From NCBI RefSeq assembly GCF_016031615.1, contig NZ_JACYXC010000001.1, positions 248,001 to 312,000 on the forward strand: 64,000 nt of DNA. The letters are read 5' to 3'. The notes beneath the pieces are model-generated. The model made no database searches, was not told where the DNA came from, and saw only the letters and a list, made by a program, of their open reading frames with translations. Source of the DNA: Streptomyces pactum (GTDB lineage Bacteria > Actinomycetota > Actinomycetes > Streptomycetales > Streptomycetaceae). Of this stretch, positions 41,384 through 49,708 are shown one piece after another; within the stretch, counting starts at the first letter, position 1, and every line of letters begins with the position of its first letter. The translations under genes and the position numbers were made by a program.

Positions 41384-43606
41384 TCAGACGGTGGTGCGGA
41401 AGCGTTCCCAGACGCGGTGGCGGCGCAGCAGCGGCACGATCCGCTCCAGGACCGCCGGGCCGCTGTCGCCGCCGACCACGCCCGGCGCGTCGGCGGGCAC
41501 CCCGGCGGCGCGCAGCACCGTCTCGGCGCCGTCCCAGCCGCCGATGGCCTTGCCGTGCCGGAAGGCCTCGGACACCAGCAGCAGCACCCGCGGGTCGACC
41601 TCGCCCGCGGTGGCGGGGGCCTTGGCGTCCCGGGCGCCGTGCGCGTCGTCGCCCGGAGACGGCGCTCCGGCCAGCACGATCGCGTCGAACTCGGTGGAGC
41701 GGGCCGCGGCGAAGGTGCGCTGGACGGTGACCGGGTCGCCGTCCGGGTCGAGCCGACCGCCGGTGGGAGCCACCACCATGGGCACCATGCCGGCCTCCAG
41801 CACCGCCGAGCGCAGGGCCCGGACGCCGTCCAGGTCGGCGCCGGGGTGGGCGACGATGCCCACCACCCGGCCGTCCACCGGCCACTCCTGGCCGACCTGG
41901 GACAGGGCGGGGCTGGGCTCGACCTCGGCGAGGGGTTCGGACGGCTCCGGGGCGGGCAGGCCGAGGCCCGCGGCGACCTGCTCGCACAGCACGGGGTCGA
42001 TCCGGGCCAGCACCTTCAGCGCGCGTTCGCGGATGGCCTCCTCGTAGCACTTGCTCAGCTCGAAGGTGTAGGCGGCGATGGTGTGTTCGCGCTCCACCGG
42101 GGACAGGCTCAGCCAGAACCGGCGGGGCTGGCTGAAGTGGTCGGCGAAGGAGTCCGGCGCCTGCCGGACCTTCTCGGCCTCCGGCACCCGCACCGGAACC
42201 TCGATGTACGCCCCGGTGTCGGCGCCGGCCTGGAAGGGGCAGCCGCCGTCGAGGGAGTTGGGCCGGTAGGGCGCCACACCGCGGTGGACGGCGGTCTGGT
42301 GCATCCCGTCCCGGAGCATGTCGTTGACCGGGGCGTGGGTGCGGTTGACCGGGATCTGGGCGAAGTTGGGCCCGCCCAGCCGGGTGATCTGGGTGTCGAT
42401 GTACGAGAAGAGGCGGCCGGCGAGCAGCGGGTCGTCGGTGACGTCGATGCCGGGGACCAGGTGCCCGGGGTGGAAGGCGACCTGCTCGGTCTCGGCGAAG
42501 AAGTTCGACGGGTTGGCGTTGAGGGTCAGCAGGCCGATCGGCTGTACCGGGGCGATCTCCTCGGGCACGATGTTGGTGGGGTCGAGCAGGTCGATGCCCT
42601 CGAAGGTCTGCTCGGGGGTGTCGGGGAAGGTCTGCACGCCCAGCTCCCACTGCGGGTGGGCGCCGGCCTCGATGGCGTCGGCGAGGTCCCGGCGGTGGAA
42701 GTCGGGGTCCACCCCGCCCACGATCTGGGCCTCCTCCCACACCATGGAGTGCACGCCCAGCTTCGGCTTCCAGTGGAACTTCACCAGCGTGGTGGCGCCT
42801 TCGGCGTTGACCAGCCGGAAGGTGTGGACGCCGAAGCCCTCCATCATCCGGTAGGACCGCGGGATGCCCCGGTCGGACATGTTCCACAGGGTGTGGTGGG
42901 TGGCCTCGGTGTGCAGGGTGACGAAGTCCCAGAAGGTGTCGTGGGCGCTCTGGGCCTGCGGGATCTCCCGGTCCGGGTGCGGCTTGCCGGCGTGGATGAT
43001 GTCCGGGAACTTGATCGCGTCCTGGATGAAGAAGACCGGGATGTTGTTGCCGACCAGGTCGAAGGTGCCCTCGGCGGTGTAGAACTTCGTCGCGAAACCG
43101 CGGGTGTCGCGCACCGTGTCGGCGGAGCCGCGCGAGCCCAGCACGGTGGAGAACCGCACGAAGACCGGGGTGCTGACCCCCTCGGCGAGGAACGCCGCCT
43201 TGGTGATCTTGGTGGCGGTGCCGTAGCTCTCGAACACCCCGTGCGCGGCGGCGCCCCGGGCGTGCACCACCCGCTCCGGGATGCGCTCGTGGTCGAAGTG
43301 GGTGATCTTCTCCCGCAGATGGTGGTCCTGGAGCAGCACCGGGCCCCGGGGGCCGGCCTTGAGCGAGTGGTCGGTGTCGTACAGCCGGTTGCCCTGGGCG
43401 GTGGTCAGGTAGCTGCCCGCCTGGGCCATCTTCGCCTGGTCCACCCCGGTGGCCTGCCCGGTCGGGCTGACCGTGTCCGGGCCCCGCTGGTCGGGCTTGG
43501 GCGGCAGCGGGCCGCGCGGCTCGGTCGGTTCGTCGACCGGCACCGGCTCGGGGCTCGGGCGCCCCGGGACGTCGCCGGTCGGGTGTTCGGGGTGGGCCTT
43601 GTCCAT
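41384..43606 (-). CDS. katE: Large-subunit clade 2 catalase (HPII type)
   Basis: 740 residues. Core: HFDHERIPERVVHARGAAAH (active-site His and Arg), FATKFYTAEGTFDLVGNNIP, FFIQDAIKFPDIIHA (Asn/Phe), and the haem-ligand helix LFSYIDTQITRLGGPNF (proximal Tyr). The C-terminal flavodoxin-like domain (VVGIVAHPGADLDGVRALRS, FDAIVLAGAPSP, RHGKAIGGWDGAE) marks the large-subunit class. It decomposes hydrogen peroxide; in actinomycetes such catalases are osmotic or stationary-phase enzymes. GGAGG before ATG. Upstream GTTTCG-N14-GGTCAT loosely resembles a sigma-B promoter. Confidence 0.96.
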   Translation of the reverse strand: MDKAHPEHPTGDVPGRPSPEPVPVDEPTEPRGPLPPKPDQRGPDTVSPTGQATGVDQAKMAQAGSYLTTAQGNRLYDTDHSLKAGPRGPVLLQDHHLREKITHFDHERIPERVVHARGAAAHGVFESYGTATKITKAAFLAEGVSTPVFVRFSTVLGSRGSADTVRDTRGFATKFYTAEGTFDLVGNNIPVFFIQDAIKFPDIIHAGKPHPDREIPQAQSAHDTFWDFVTLHTEATHHTLWNMSDRGIPRSYRMMEGFGVHTFRLVNAEGATTLVKFHWKPKLGVHSMVWEEAQIVGGVDPDFHRRDLADAIEAGAHPQWELGVQTFPDTPEQTFEGIDLLDPTNIVPEEIAPVQPIGLLTLNANPSNFFAETEQVAFHPGHLVPGIDVTDDPLLAGRLFSYIDTQITRLGGPNFAQIPVNRTHAPVNDMLRDGMHQTAVHRGVAPYRPNSLDGGCPFQAGADTGAYIEVPVRVPEAEKVRQAPDSFADHFSQPRRFWLSLSPVEREHTIAAYTFELSKCYEEAIRERALKVLARIDPVLCEQVAAGLGLPAPEPSEPLAEVEPSPALSQVGQEWPVDGRVVGIVAHPGADLDGVRALRSAVLEAGMVPMVVAPTGGRLDPDGDPVTVQRTFAAARSTEFDAIVLAGAPSPGDDAHGARDAKAPATAGEVDPRVLLLVSEAFRHGKAIGGWDGAETVLRAAGVPADAPGVVGGDSGPAVLERIVPLLRRHRVWERFRTTV

Positions 43607-43827
43607 CGTTCCTCCGTACGGCCTGGGGTCGGCAACGCCACAGCCATGACCTGCCGGGGGCCGGTCGAAACGGGCACGCCGGTGGGGTCCGCCCAACGGC
43701 GGATCCGTTCGGGTGAACGGCCGGCGGTGGCGCAGCGCATCACAGGCCGCCTCTACCCCCGGACCCGCTGTCCACTCTGTACCGTTCCGGACATCGATCA
43801 AGGAGACGGCGAGAGTCTGGAGCGGTG

Positions 43828-45201
43828 ATGCGGCCCGAGGACACCCCACCGACCGGAGACCGGGCCCTGCCGCGGGCGGGAGCCGCGGACGCGCTGCGCG
43901 TCGCGGCGTACGTCCTGCTGCCCAGCGTGGTGTGCGGCCCGGTGCTCCGACGCCGCCGGGCGATGGCGGCGGCCGAACGCCTCGGATGGGACCGGACCGG
44001 GATCGGCGCCGTCCGGCGGCTGCGGTCCCGGTACGGGGACGGCCCGCTGCTGCTGCCGTTCGGCCGCCGCGCCGCGCTGGTGCTGGCGCCCCGGGACGCG
44101 GTGGACGTGCTGGACCGGACGCCGGACCCGTTCTCCCCCGCCTCCCGGGAGAAGCGCGCGGCGCTGGCACAGTTCCAGCCGCACGGCAGCCTGATCAGCC
44201 GGGGCGCGGTGCGCGAGGACCGGCGCCGGGTCAACGAAGACGCGCTGGACAGCGGGCAGCCCCTGCACCGCGGCGCCGGCCGGCTGGTGCGGGTGGTCCG
44301 CGAGGAGGCCGGAGAGCTGCTGCCGGACGGCGGCCCGGTGGCCGAACTGGCCTGGCCGGAGCTGGAGAAGAGCTGGTGGCGCACCGTGCGGCGGGTGGTG
44401 TTCGGGGACGCGGCCCGGGACGACGACCTGCTCACGGAGCGGCTGGCGCGGCTGCGCGCCGCGGCCAACTGGTCGTACCTGATGCCGCAGCACCGGCTGC
44501 GGCGCGCGCGGTTCCTGGCACACCTGCGGGAGCGGACCGCCGGCGCCGAGCCCGGTTCGCTGGCCGCCGCGCTGCCGCCGGCCGCGCCGGGCACCGATCC
44601 GTGGGGGCAGGTCGGCCACTGGCTGTTCGCGTTCGACGCCGTGGGGATGACCCTGCCGCGCACCCTGGCGCTCCTGGCCGGCCACCCGGAGGCGCTGCGC
44701 CGGGCCACCGAGGAGGCCACCGCCGGCGACCCGGTGCGGCCCCGGGAGCTGCCCTACCTGCGCGCCTGCGTGCGGGAGACCCTCCGGCTGTGGCCCACCA
44801 CCCCGCTGCTGCTGCGGGAGACCGTGACGGCCACCCACCGGGGCGCCACCACCGTCCCCGCGGGGACGACGTTCGTGCTGTACACCCCCTACCTGCACCG
44901 GTCCGGGGCGGCCGGTGCGGAACCCGACCGCTTCGTACCCGAGCGGTGGCTCGGCGGGCGGGACCTGGCCCGGCTCGGGGTGGTGCCGTTCAGCGCGGGC
45001 CCGGGCCGCTGCCCCGGTGAGGACGTGGTCCTGCTGCTGGCCGCCACCTGGCTGGCCGCGGTGCTCCCGGGCCGGATGTTCCGGGTGACCTCGCGGACGC
45101 GGCCGGGGCCGGACGGGCCGCTGCCCGCCGGGCTGGACCCCTTCGCGCTCCGCTTCTCGGTGCTGCGCCCCGGCGCGGGACCGGCGCCGGGGGGCGGCTG
45201 A
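43828..45201 (+). CDS. Cytochrome P450-like protein with atypical I-helix
   Basis: 457 residues. K-helix E-x-x-R in CVRETLRLWPTTPLLLRETV, the P-E-R-W region in DRFVPERWLGG, and the haem loop FSAGPGRCPGEDV (Cys ligand) identify a P450. In the I-helix, where most have A-G-x-(D/E)-T, this one reads WLFAFDAVGMT, without the acid-alcohol pair used to protonate dioxygen, so chemistry or oxidant (peroxide?) may differ. No ferredoxin is adjacent. GGAG 5 nt before ATG 43828. It leads into the methyltransferase gene 56 nt on. Confidence 0.87.
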   Translation: MRPEDTPPTGDRALPRAGAADALRVAAYVLLPSVVCGPVLRRRRAMAAAERLGWDRTGIGAVRRLRSRYGDGPLLLPFGRRAALVLAPRDAVDVLDRTPDPFSPASREKRAALAQFQPHGSLISRGAVREDRRRVNEDALDSGQPLHRGAGRLVRVVREEAGELLPDGGPVAELAWPELEKSWWRTVRRVVFGDAARDDDLLTERLARLRAAANWSYLMPQHRLRRARFLAHLRERTAGAEPGSLAAALPPAAPGTDPWGQVGHWLFAFDAVGMTLPRTLALLAGHPEALRRATEEATAGDPVRPRELPYLRACVRETLRLWPTTPLLLRETVTATHRGATTVPAGTTFVLYTPYLHRSGAAGAEPDRFVPERWLGGRDLARLGVVPFSAGPGRCPGEDVVLLLAATWLAAVLPGRMFRVTSRTRPGPDGPLPAGLDPFALRFSVLRPGAGPAPGGG

Positions 45202-45257
45202 CCCGGCCCGGCGGAACGGACCGGTTTGCCGGTGGCGACACGAGGTACCCGTTACGC

Positions 45258-45908
45258 GTGTTTCTTCTGAGGCCTCCGGCCGTCTACCGGCCCCAAGGTG
45301 ATTCCGAGCTGCTCGGGCGGGCGCTGCTGCGTGCCGCGCCCGCCCCGGGCGCACAGGTACTGGACGTGTGCACCGGCACCGGGGTGATAGCCATCGCCGC
45401 GGCCCGGCTGGGCGCGGCCCGGGTGCACGCGGTGGACATCTCCGCGTCCGCGGTGCTCGCCACCTCATGCAACGCGTGGCTGCGCCGGCTGCCGGTGCGG
45501 GCCGAGCGCGGCGACTTCCTCGCCCGCGCCGCCGGCCGCCGCTACGACGTGGTCACCGCGAACCCGCCGTACGTCCCGACCCCGCCGAGCGGCTGGCGGC
45601 ACCGCCGCCGGTCGGCCGCCTGGGACGCCGGGGAGGACGGCCGGGCCTGCCTGGACCGGCTCTGTGCGGCGGCACCCCGGCTGCTGCGCGAGAACGGCAT
45701 GATGCTGCTGGTGCACTCCGCGCTGTGCGGGACGGAGACCACGCTGCGGCGGCTGCGGGAGGCGGGACTGCGCCCCTCCGTCGTGGACCGCCAGGTCCAG
45801 CCGTTCGGTCCGGTGATGACGGAGCGTGCCCCCTGGCTGGAGGAACGGGGGCTGATCGAGCCCGGACAGCGGACCGAGGAGCTGGTGGTGATCCGTGCCG
45901 ACCGGTGA
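45258..45908 (+). CDS. HemK/PrmC-like class I methyltransferase
   Basis: 216 residues. Motif I VLDVCTGTGVIAIAAARLGA, HAVDISASAVLATS and the catalytic NPPY loop (VTANPPYVPTP) put it with N5-glutamine/amide methyltransferases (HemK2/Mtq2-like) rather than C- or O-methyltransferases. It lacks the N-terminal domain of PrmC, so the target is probably not release factor. Start GTG 45258. Followed by a CDGSH protein gene. Confidence 0.85.
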   Translation: MFLLRPPAVYRPQGDSELLGRALLRAAPAPGAQVLDVCTGTGVIAIAAARLGAARVHAVDISASAVLATSCNAWLRRLPVRAERGDFLARAAGRRYDVVTANPPYVPTPPSGWRHRRRSAAWDAGEDGRACLDRLCAAAPRLLRENGMMLLVHSALCGTETTLRRLREAGLRPSVVDRQVQPFGPVMTERAPWLEERGLIEPGQRTEELVVIRADR

Positions 45909-46163
45909 CCGGCCCGCCGGCCCGCGACCGCGACCGCAGCCGTCCGGCGCCGCCCCGTCCGCGCCCCCGCCGCCCGGCGGCCCGGCGGACGGCGGGCCGG
46001 GGGCCGGTGCGGCCGGGAGCGCCGTGGGCGAGGGCCGCGCGGCGGGGGCCGGCACGACAGCGGTGGACGGCGTGGAAGGGGACGGCAGGACGGGGAACAG
46101 GGGCGGCCGGGGGCGGTTACTGGCTCCGGCACGGCTCCGGGGAGTACGTCCGCCGCGGAGGGG

Positions 46164-46379
46164 GTGGCCGGGGACGGCGCCGGTCCGGTCCGCCCGGCGC
46201 GGCGGGTGATCCTCGACCCGGGCGGACCGGTGCTGGTCGAGGGACCGGTGGAGGTGACCCTGCCGGACGGGCGGGTGGCGCGTTCCGACCGCTTCATGGT
46301 GGCCCTGTGCGCGTGCCGGCGCAGCCGCTCGTACCCGTGGTGCGACACCAGCCACCGACGCCGCCGGGCGCCGGACTGA
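46164..46379 (+). CDS. CDGSH-type iron-sulfur protein
   Basis: 71 residues; the last half is ALCACRRSRSYPWCDTSHR, the CDGSH zinc-finger/[2Fe-2S] signature (C-x-C ... C-D-x-S-H) with three Cys and one His ligands. The front half (VILDPGGPVLVEGPVEV) is a short beta-strand cap. Single-CDGSH proteins carry redox-labile clusters. GTG 46164 with GGAGGGGG upstream. The interval 45909-46163 is low complexity with no supported gene. In line with P450 and methyltransferase genes and facing a diiron protein gene. Confidence 0.85.
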   Translation: MAGDGAGPVRPARRVILDPGGPVLVEGPVEVTLPDGRVARSDRFMVALCACRRSRSYPWCDTSHRRRRAPD

Positions 46380-46410
46380 CGGATTGATGACCGGACCGTT
46401 GAACTGAGGG

Positions 46411-46471
46411 ACGCCCGGGTGCGGGTGGGGCAGGCCGCCGGACGGGGCCTGCCCCACCCGCACCCGGGCGT
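46411..46471. terminator. Very long hairpin, 26-bp perfect arms
   Basis: 46411-46436 is the exact reverse complement of 46446-46471, loop GCCGGACGG. Each arm begins or ends with ACGCCCGGGTGCGGG or its complement. Located 32 nt after the CDGSH stop, it is presumably a terminator, though unusually long. Confidence 0.65.
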
Positions 46472-46668
46472 TGAGGCATCAAGGCGCCCGGTGGGGCGGG
46501 TGCGCCCCGCGCAGTGATGGAGGCAGACGCACGCCTTGAGGAGACGGAAGCGCCCCGCGCACGGAGCAGGCGGGAGCACCACGCGTACGGGGGGATACCG
46601 GCTGCCCGCCACACGGTCGTCGGGGCCGACCATCCGACCCCTACGGCCGGGACATGGCGACCGCGTAA

Positions 46669-46707
46669 GACGAGCGCCCGCCCAGGAGCCCGGGCGGGCG
46701 GCTCGTC
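46669..46707. terminator. Inverted repeat, about 15-bp arms with one bulge
   Basis: GACGAGCGCCCGCCC (46669-46683) pairs with 46692-46707, one bulged base; loop AGGAGCCC. Likely a second terminator or mRNA stabiliser. Confidence 0.45.
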
Positions 46708-46790
46708 GTGCGGAAGCTACGGGCGGTGGGGCCCGGCCCGCCCGCCGCACCGGGTGTCCGCCGGGGAGGACACGCCGGCGCACGCCGGCC

Positions 46791-46857
46791 GCGGATGACG
46801 GCGTGTGCCCCCGGTTCGGCAGCCGCGGGCGCACGCCGTCAACGGGTCGTCATCCGC
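46791..46857 (-). terminator. Nested inverted repeats downstream of the diiron protein gene
   Basis: Outer arms GCGGATGACG (46791-46800) and CGTCATCCGC (46848-46857); inner arms GACGGCGTGTGCCC (46797-46810) and 46827-46840 with one G-T pair. The two pairings share bases, so they are mutually exclusive. Ends 16 nt before the stop of the minus-strand gene. Confidence 0.55.
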
Positions 46858-46872
46858 CGGTCCGCGCGGACG

Positions 46873-47904
46873 TCATCGTCCGGACGGGGGCAGCGGCCTG
46901 CGCAGCGAGGTGACCTGGCGGTCCCAGCAGCTCCGCAGATGGTCCGCGAGCCGGTCCTCCAGCAGTTCGGTGGCCTGGATGCCCAGCACCACGTCCGCGG
47001 CGAGCGACGGTTCCCGGTCGAGCAGGTCGGCCACCACGTCGTGTCGCATCAGCTGCTCGTGCACCGCGTCGGCCTCGATGTGTTCGGTGTAGAACCGTAC
47101 GCACTCCTCGGGCGCGCCCAGCCGGCGCAGCGCCTCGGCCATCCGGCGGGCGCTGGGCCCGGTGGTGATCTCGGCGGCGGCGAAGTGACCCACCAGCGCA
47201 CCGCGCAGCGACCGGTGCAGGCCGAACAGCGACATCATGTTGACGACGGCGAGGGCGGGGGCCGGCACCACGTCCAGGTAGCGCAGGTACCCCGGGTCCA
47301 GTCCGGCTCCGGTGAGCAGGTCCTCGAAGAGCCGGGAGTGCATCTGCCGGGCGTGCCCGCCGCCGAACTCGTCGAACTCCACGGCCACCAGCGCCGCCTT
47401 GGCACGGCCCTGGAGCCGCGGTACCGCCCAGGCGTGCGGGTCCGCCTCCTTCAGGTGGTAGATGGAGCGGTGGACCAGGTACTCCCGCATCCAGGTCCAG
47501 TCGCCGCGGTCCCGCAGCCGGTGGGAGATGCCGTCGCCGTCGGCGGGTTCGACCAGCAGGGCCCCCAGCTCCGCCGTGACATCGGTACCGCCCTGCGTCG
47601 CCGACCGCAGCGCGCCCAGGAAGACGCCCTCGGCGCGGCGGCGCAGCGCCAGCAGCCCCGGGTCCCACTCCCACTCGTCGTCCACCCCGGCGAACGAGCG
47701 GTAGTGGAGTTCGTAGCACAGGTGGAGGGCGAGCTGGAGGTCCTCCCCGAACGGATCGTCCTCGTCGGGGCCGAGCCCGGCGGGTACCGCGGTGCCCGCC
47801 GGGGACCGCAACAGGTCGATGACGGCGGCGGAGAGCGGGCCGCGCGGCTCCGGCAGCTGGGCGCGGAGCTGGTCCGCCGGGCGGCCGGTGGCGGTGAGGG
47901 TCAC
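46873..47904 (-). CDS. Haem-oxygenase-like diiron protein (iron-containing redox enzyme family)
   Basis: 343 residues, helical. Candidate ligands: Glu-His in LCYELHYRSF, Glu and His in VEFDEFGGGHARQMHSRLF, and Glu-Asp-His in EHIEADAVHEQLMRHDV, the pattern of haem-oxygenase-like diiron oxidases (HDOs). Characterised HDOs do N-oxygenation, alkene formation from fatty acids or N-N bond chemistry with an unstable diiron site. Start GTG overlaps the stop of the upstream ligase gene as GTGA, so the two are translationally coupled. Confidence 0.87.
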   Translation of the reverse strand: MTLTATGRPADQLRAQLPEPRGPLSAAVIDLLRSPAGTAVPAGLGPDEDDPFGEDLQLALHLCYELHYRSFAGVDDEWEWDPGLLALRRRAEGVFLGALRSATQGGTDVTAELGALLVEPADGDGISHRLRDRGDWTWMREYLVHRSIYHLKEADPHAWAVPRLQGRAKAALVAVEFDEFGGGHARQMHSRLFEDLLTGAGLDPGYLRYLDVVPAPALAVVNMMSLFGLHRSLRGALVGHFAAAEITTGPSARRMAEALRRLGAPEECVRFYTEHIEADAVHEQLMRHDVVADLLDREPSLAADVVLGIQATELLEDRLADHLRSCWDRQVTSLRRPLPPSGR

Positions 47905-49382
47905 CTGAGTCCTCCTCGGTCGAGTGCGTCGGGGGTGCCGTGTGCGTCGGGGGTGCCGGGGATGCCGTGTGCGTCGGAGGTGCCGACCGGGCCCGGTGCG
48001 TCGAGCGTGCCGGGGGTGCCGCGTGTGCCCGGTGCGTCGAGTGCGCCGTGACCTTCAGGGGCTGCCGCGGGACCGGTCACGCCCAGGGTCCCGGCCACGC
48101 GGTGTCCGTCGGGTCCGGGCGGCGGGTCGGGTGCGTACGGCACACCGGCCGGGCCGGCGGCGTACGGCGCACCGGGTACGGACGCCGGGCCCACCGGGCC
48201 GGCGGCGTACGGCGCGCCGGGTGTGCGAGGCGCCGTCGGGGCCGGCCCGGCCGCCCGGGGCGGGGCCACGGTCTCCTCGGCGAGGTGGCGCAGCAGGGCG
48301 GCGCGGTCGGCCGGTGGATGCCGGCGCTGCCGGGCGGCACCGTCGCCGTGCGTGGTCAGCCACCTGAGCCGGGTGTCGACCAGCTTTCGGTCGCCGGTGG
48401 CCTCCAGCGCCGGCCGGACGTGCGCCAGCAGCGCGGCGACCAGCTCGGTGGCGGGCACCCGCCGCTCGCGGAAGGGATCCACCCCGCTGCCGTGCAGGCC
48501 GTGGCGGGCCGCGGACCAGACCGCCGCGGCGGCGACCTGGTCGGAGACCCGCGGTGCCGGCCGGCCCCGGTCCACCGCCTCCACGGCGGTGCGGACCAGG
48601 GCGCGGGCGAGGGCGGCCTGGAGCACCGCCTCGTCGCAGGTGGCCGCCGCGTCGGCCACCCGGAACTCCAGGGTGGGGAACCGGGCCGAGGGGCGCACCA
48701 GCCAGAAGCTCATCCGCTCGTCCACCAGGGCCCCGCAGTCCACCAGCCGGGCCACCTCCCGGTCGTACGCCGCGGCGGAGTCGAAGACCGGCGGCACCCC
48801 GGAGCCGGGGAACCGCGACTGCTGCACCATCCGCCAGCTGGCGTAGCCGGTGTCCTCGCCGTCGTGGTGCGGCGAGTTGGCGGAGAGCGCCAGCAGGGTG
48901 GGCAGCCAGGGCCGCAGGTGCGCGGTCACCGCGACGGCCGTCTCCCGGTCGCGGACCCCCACGTGCACGTGGCAGCCGGAGGCGTGGTAGTCGGGGACCA
49001 CCCCGGCGTACAGCTCGGCGATCCGCCGGAAGCGGTCGCCGCGGGACAGCGTCGCCCGCCCGGGGGGCGCCGGCGGGGTGCCGGAGGAGATGAGCAGGGC
49101 ACCGCGGCGATGGGCGGCGGCGGCCAGCCGGCGCCTGGCGAGGTGGAGTCGCCCGGCCAGGCCGGTGAGCGACCGGCACACCGCGGAGGCCGCCTCGACC
49201 TGGCACGCCAGCAGCTCGCGCTGGAGCTCCGCACCGCCGTACCGGGCCGGCGGCACCCCGCGCAGGTCGGCCAGCACCTGGTCCGCCTCCGGCAGCGGGC
49301 GTCCGCTGTCCGGGTCCACCAGGAAGAACTCCTCCTCCACGCCCACCGTGGGTCCGGGCCAGGTCTCGTCGGCCGCCGTCAT
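47901..49382 (-). CDS. YbdK-type glutamate-cysteine ligase family (carboxylate-amine ligase)
   Basis: 493 residues. GCS2-family core to about residue 375: GPTVGVEEEFFLVDPDSGRP, GGAELQRELLACQVEA, SGCHVHVGVRDRE, ARFPTLEFRVADAAAT. Such enzymes join a carboxylate to an amine using ATP (weak gamma-Glu-Cys ligase activity is known for YbdK). The C-terminal 120 residues are Pro/Gly/Ala repeats (GAPYAAGP, GTPDAHGTPDA), absent from the family and perhaps disordered. Ribosome site GAAGGA before ATG 49382. Coupled to the HDO gene by GTGA, suggesting a ligation plus oxidation pair. Confidence 0.87.
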   Translation of the reverse strand: MTAADETWPGPTVGVEEEFFLVDPDSGRPLPEADQVLADLRGVPPARYGGAELQRELLACQVEAASAVCRSLTGLAGRLHLARRRLAAAAHRRGALLISSGTPPAPPGRATLSRGDRFRRIAELYAGVVPDYHASGCHVHVGVRDRETAVAVTAHLRPWLPTLLALSANSPHHDGEDTGYASWRMVQQSRFPGSGVPPVFDSAAAYDREVARLVDCGALVDERMSFWLVRPSARFPTLEFRVADAAATCDEAVLQAALARALVRTAVEAVDRGRPAPRVSDQVAAAAVWSAARHGLHGSGVDPFRERRVPATELVAALLAHVRPALEATGDRKLVDTRLRWLTTHGDGAARQRRHPPADRAALLRHLAEETVAPPRAAGPAPTAPRTPGAPYAAGPVGPASVPGAPYAAGPAGVPYAPDPPPGPDGHRVAGTLGVTGPAAAPEGHGALDAPGTRGTPGTLDAPGPVGTSDAHGIPGTPDAHGTPDALDRGGLR

Positions 49383-49708
49383 CGCATCCTTCCCCTCGCC
49401 TGTTCGCCCTGCCGTGCGCGCGGCCCCGCGGGCAGCGGTGGGCGAGGGCCGCGGGCGGCCCGCGCCGCGCCGCGCGTCGGGCGGGGCCGGAACGTTCCGG
49501 GTTCCCCGCCCGGGCCACGCCAATCCCCCGCACCGCCCGCGGCGCCGTACCGGCCGCCGCCGGCGCCCGTCTCCAGGCACCCGCCGCGACCGTGCCGGGC
49601 CCGCCCCGGGGCGGGGGGCGGCGGGCGGACCGGACGGGTGACGTTTGGACCGGTCCTGGGCGAGAACCCGTGACACAAGGGATATGTCCGGCGTAGCTGG
49701 TGGGAGGC
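49383..49708. promoter_or_regulatory. Divergent promoter region of ligase and dehydrogenase
   Basis: 326 nt. Contains the 10-bp palindrome GGACCGGTCC (49647-49656) and a -10-like GGGATAT (49679-49685) ahead of the dehydrogenase gene. No gene seen. Confidence 0.45.

Larger units (their letters stand above)
46380..46872. other. Intergenic stretch rich in long inverted repeats
   Basis: 493 nt between two convergent transcripts. It carries at least three strong inverted repeats (listed separately) and no supported gene; a 94-codon frame at 46514-46798 has no codon bias. Confidence 0.55.

Noticed and set aside
38028..42047. Plus-strand frame of 1339 codons
   Set aside because: Covers LysE, Rieske oxidoreductase and catalase genes, all clearly coded on the other strand; long open frames are expected at this GC content.
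41234..43828. Plus-strand frame of 864 codons over the catalase
   Set aside because: Antisense shadow of katE; sequence is Gly/Val/His low complexity with no family.
45895..46209. GTG frame overlapping the end of the methyltransferase gene
   Set aside because: Pro/Gly/Ala low complexity; the CDGSH gene in another frame has the ribosome site and the family motif.
46514..46798. 94-codon plus-strand frame in the hairpin-rich gap
   Set aside because: Poor codon bias and overlaps an inverted repeat; no family recognised.
46380..46872. Possible tRNA or rRNA gene in the structured gap
   Set aside because: The stems are simple long hairpins; no cloverleaf, T-loop GTTCRA context or CCA-side stem could be found.
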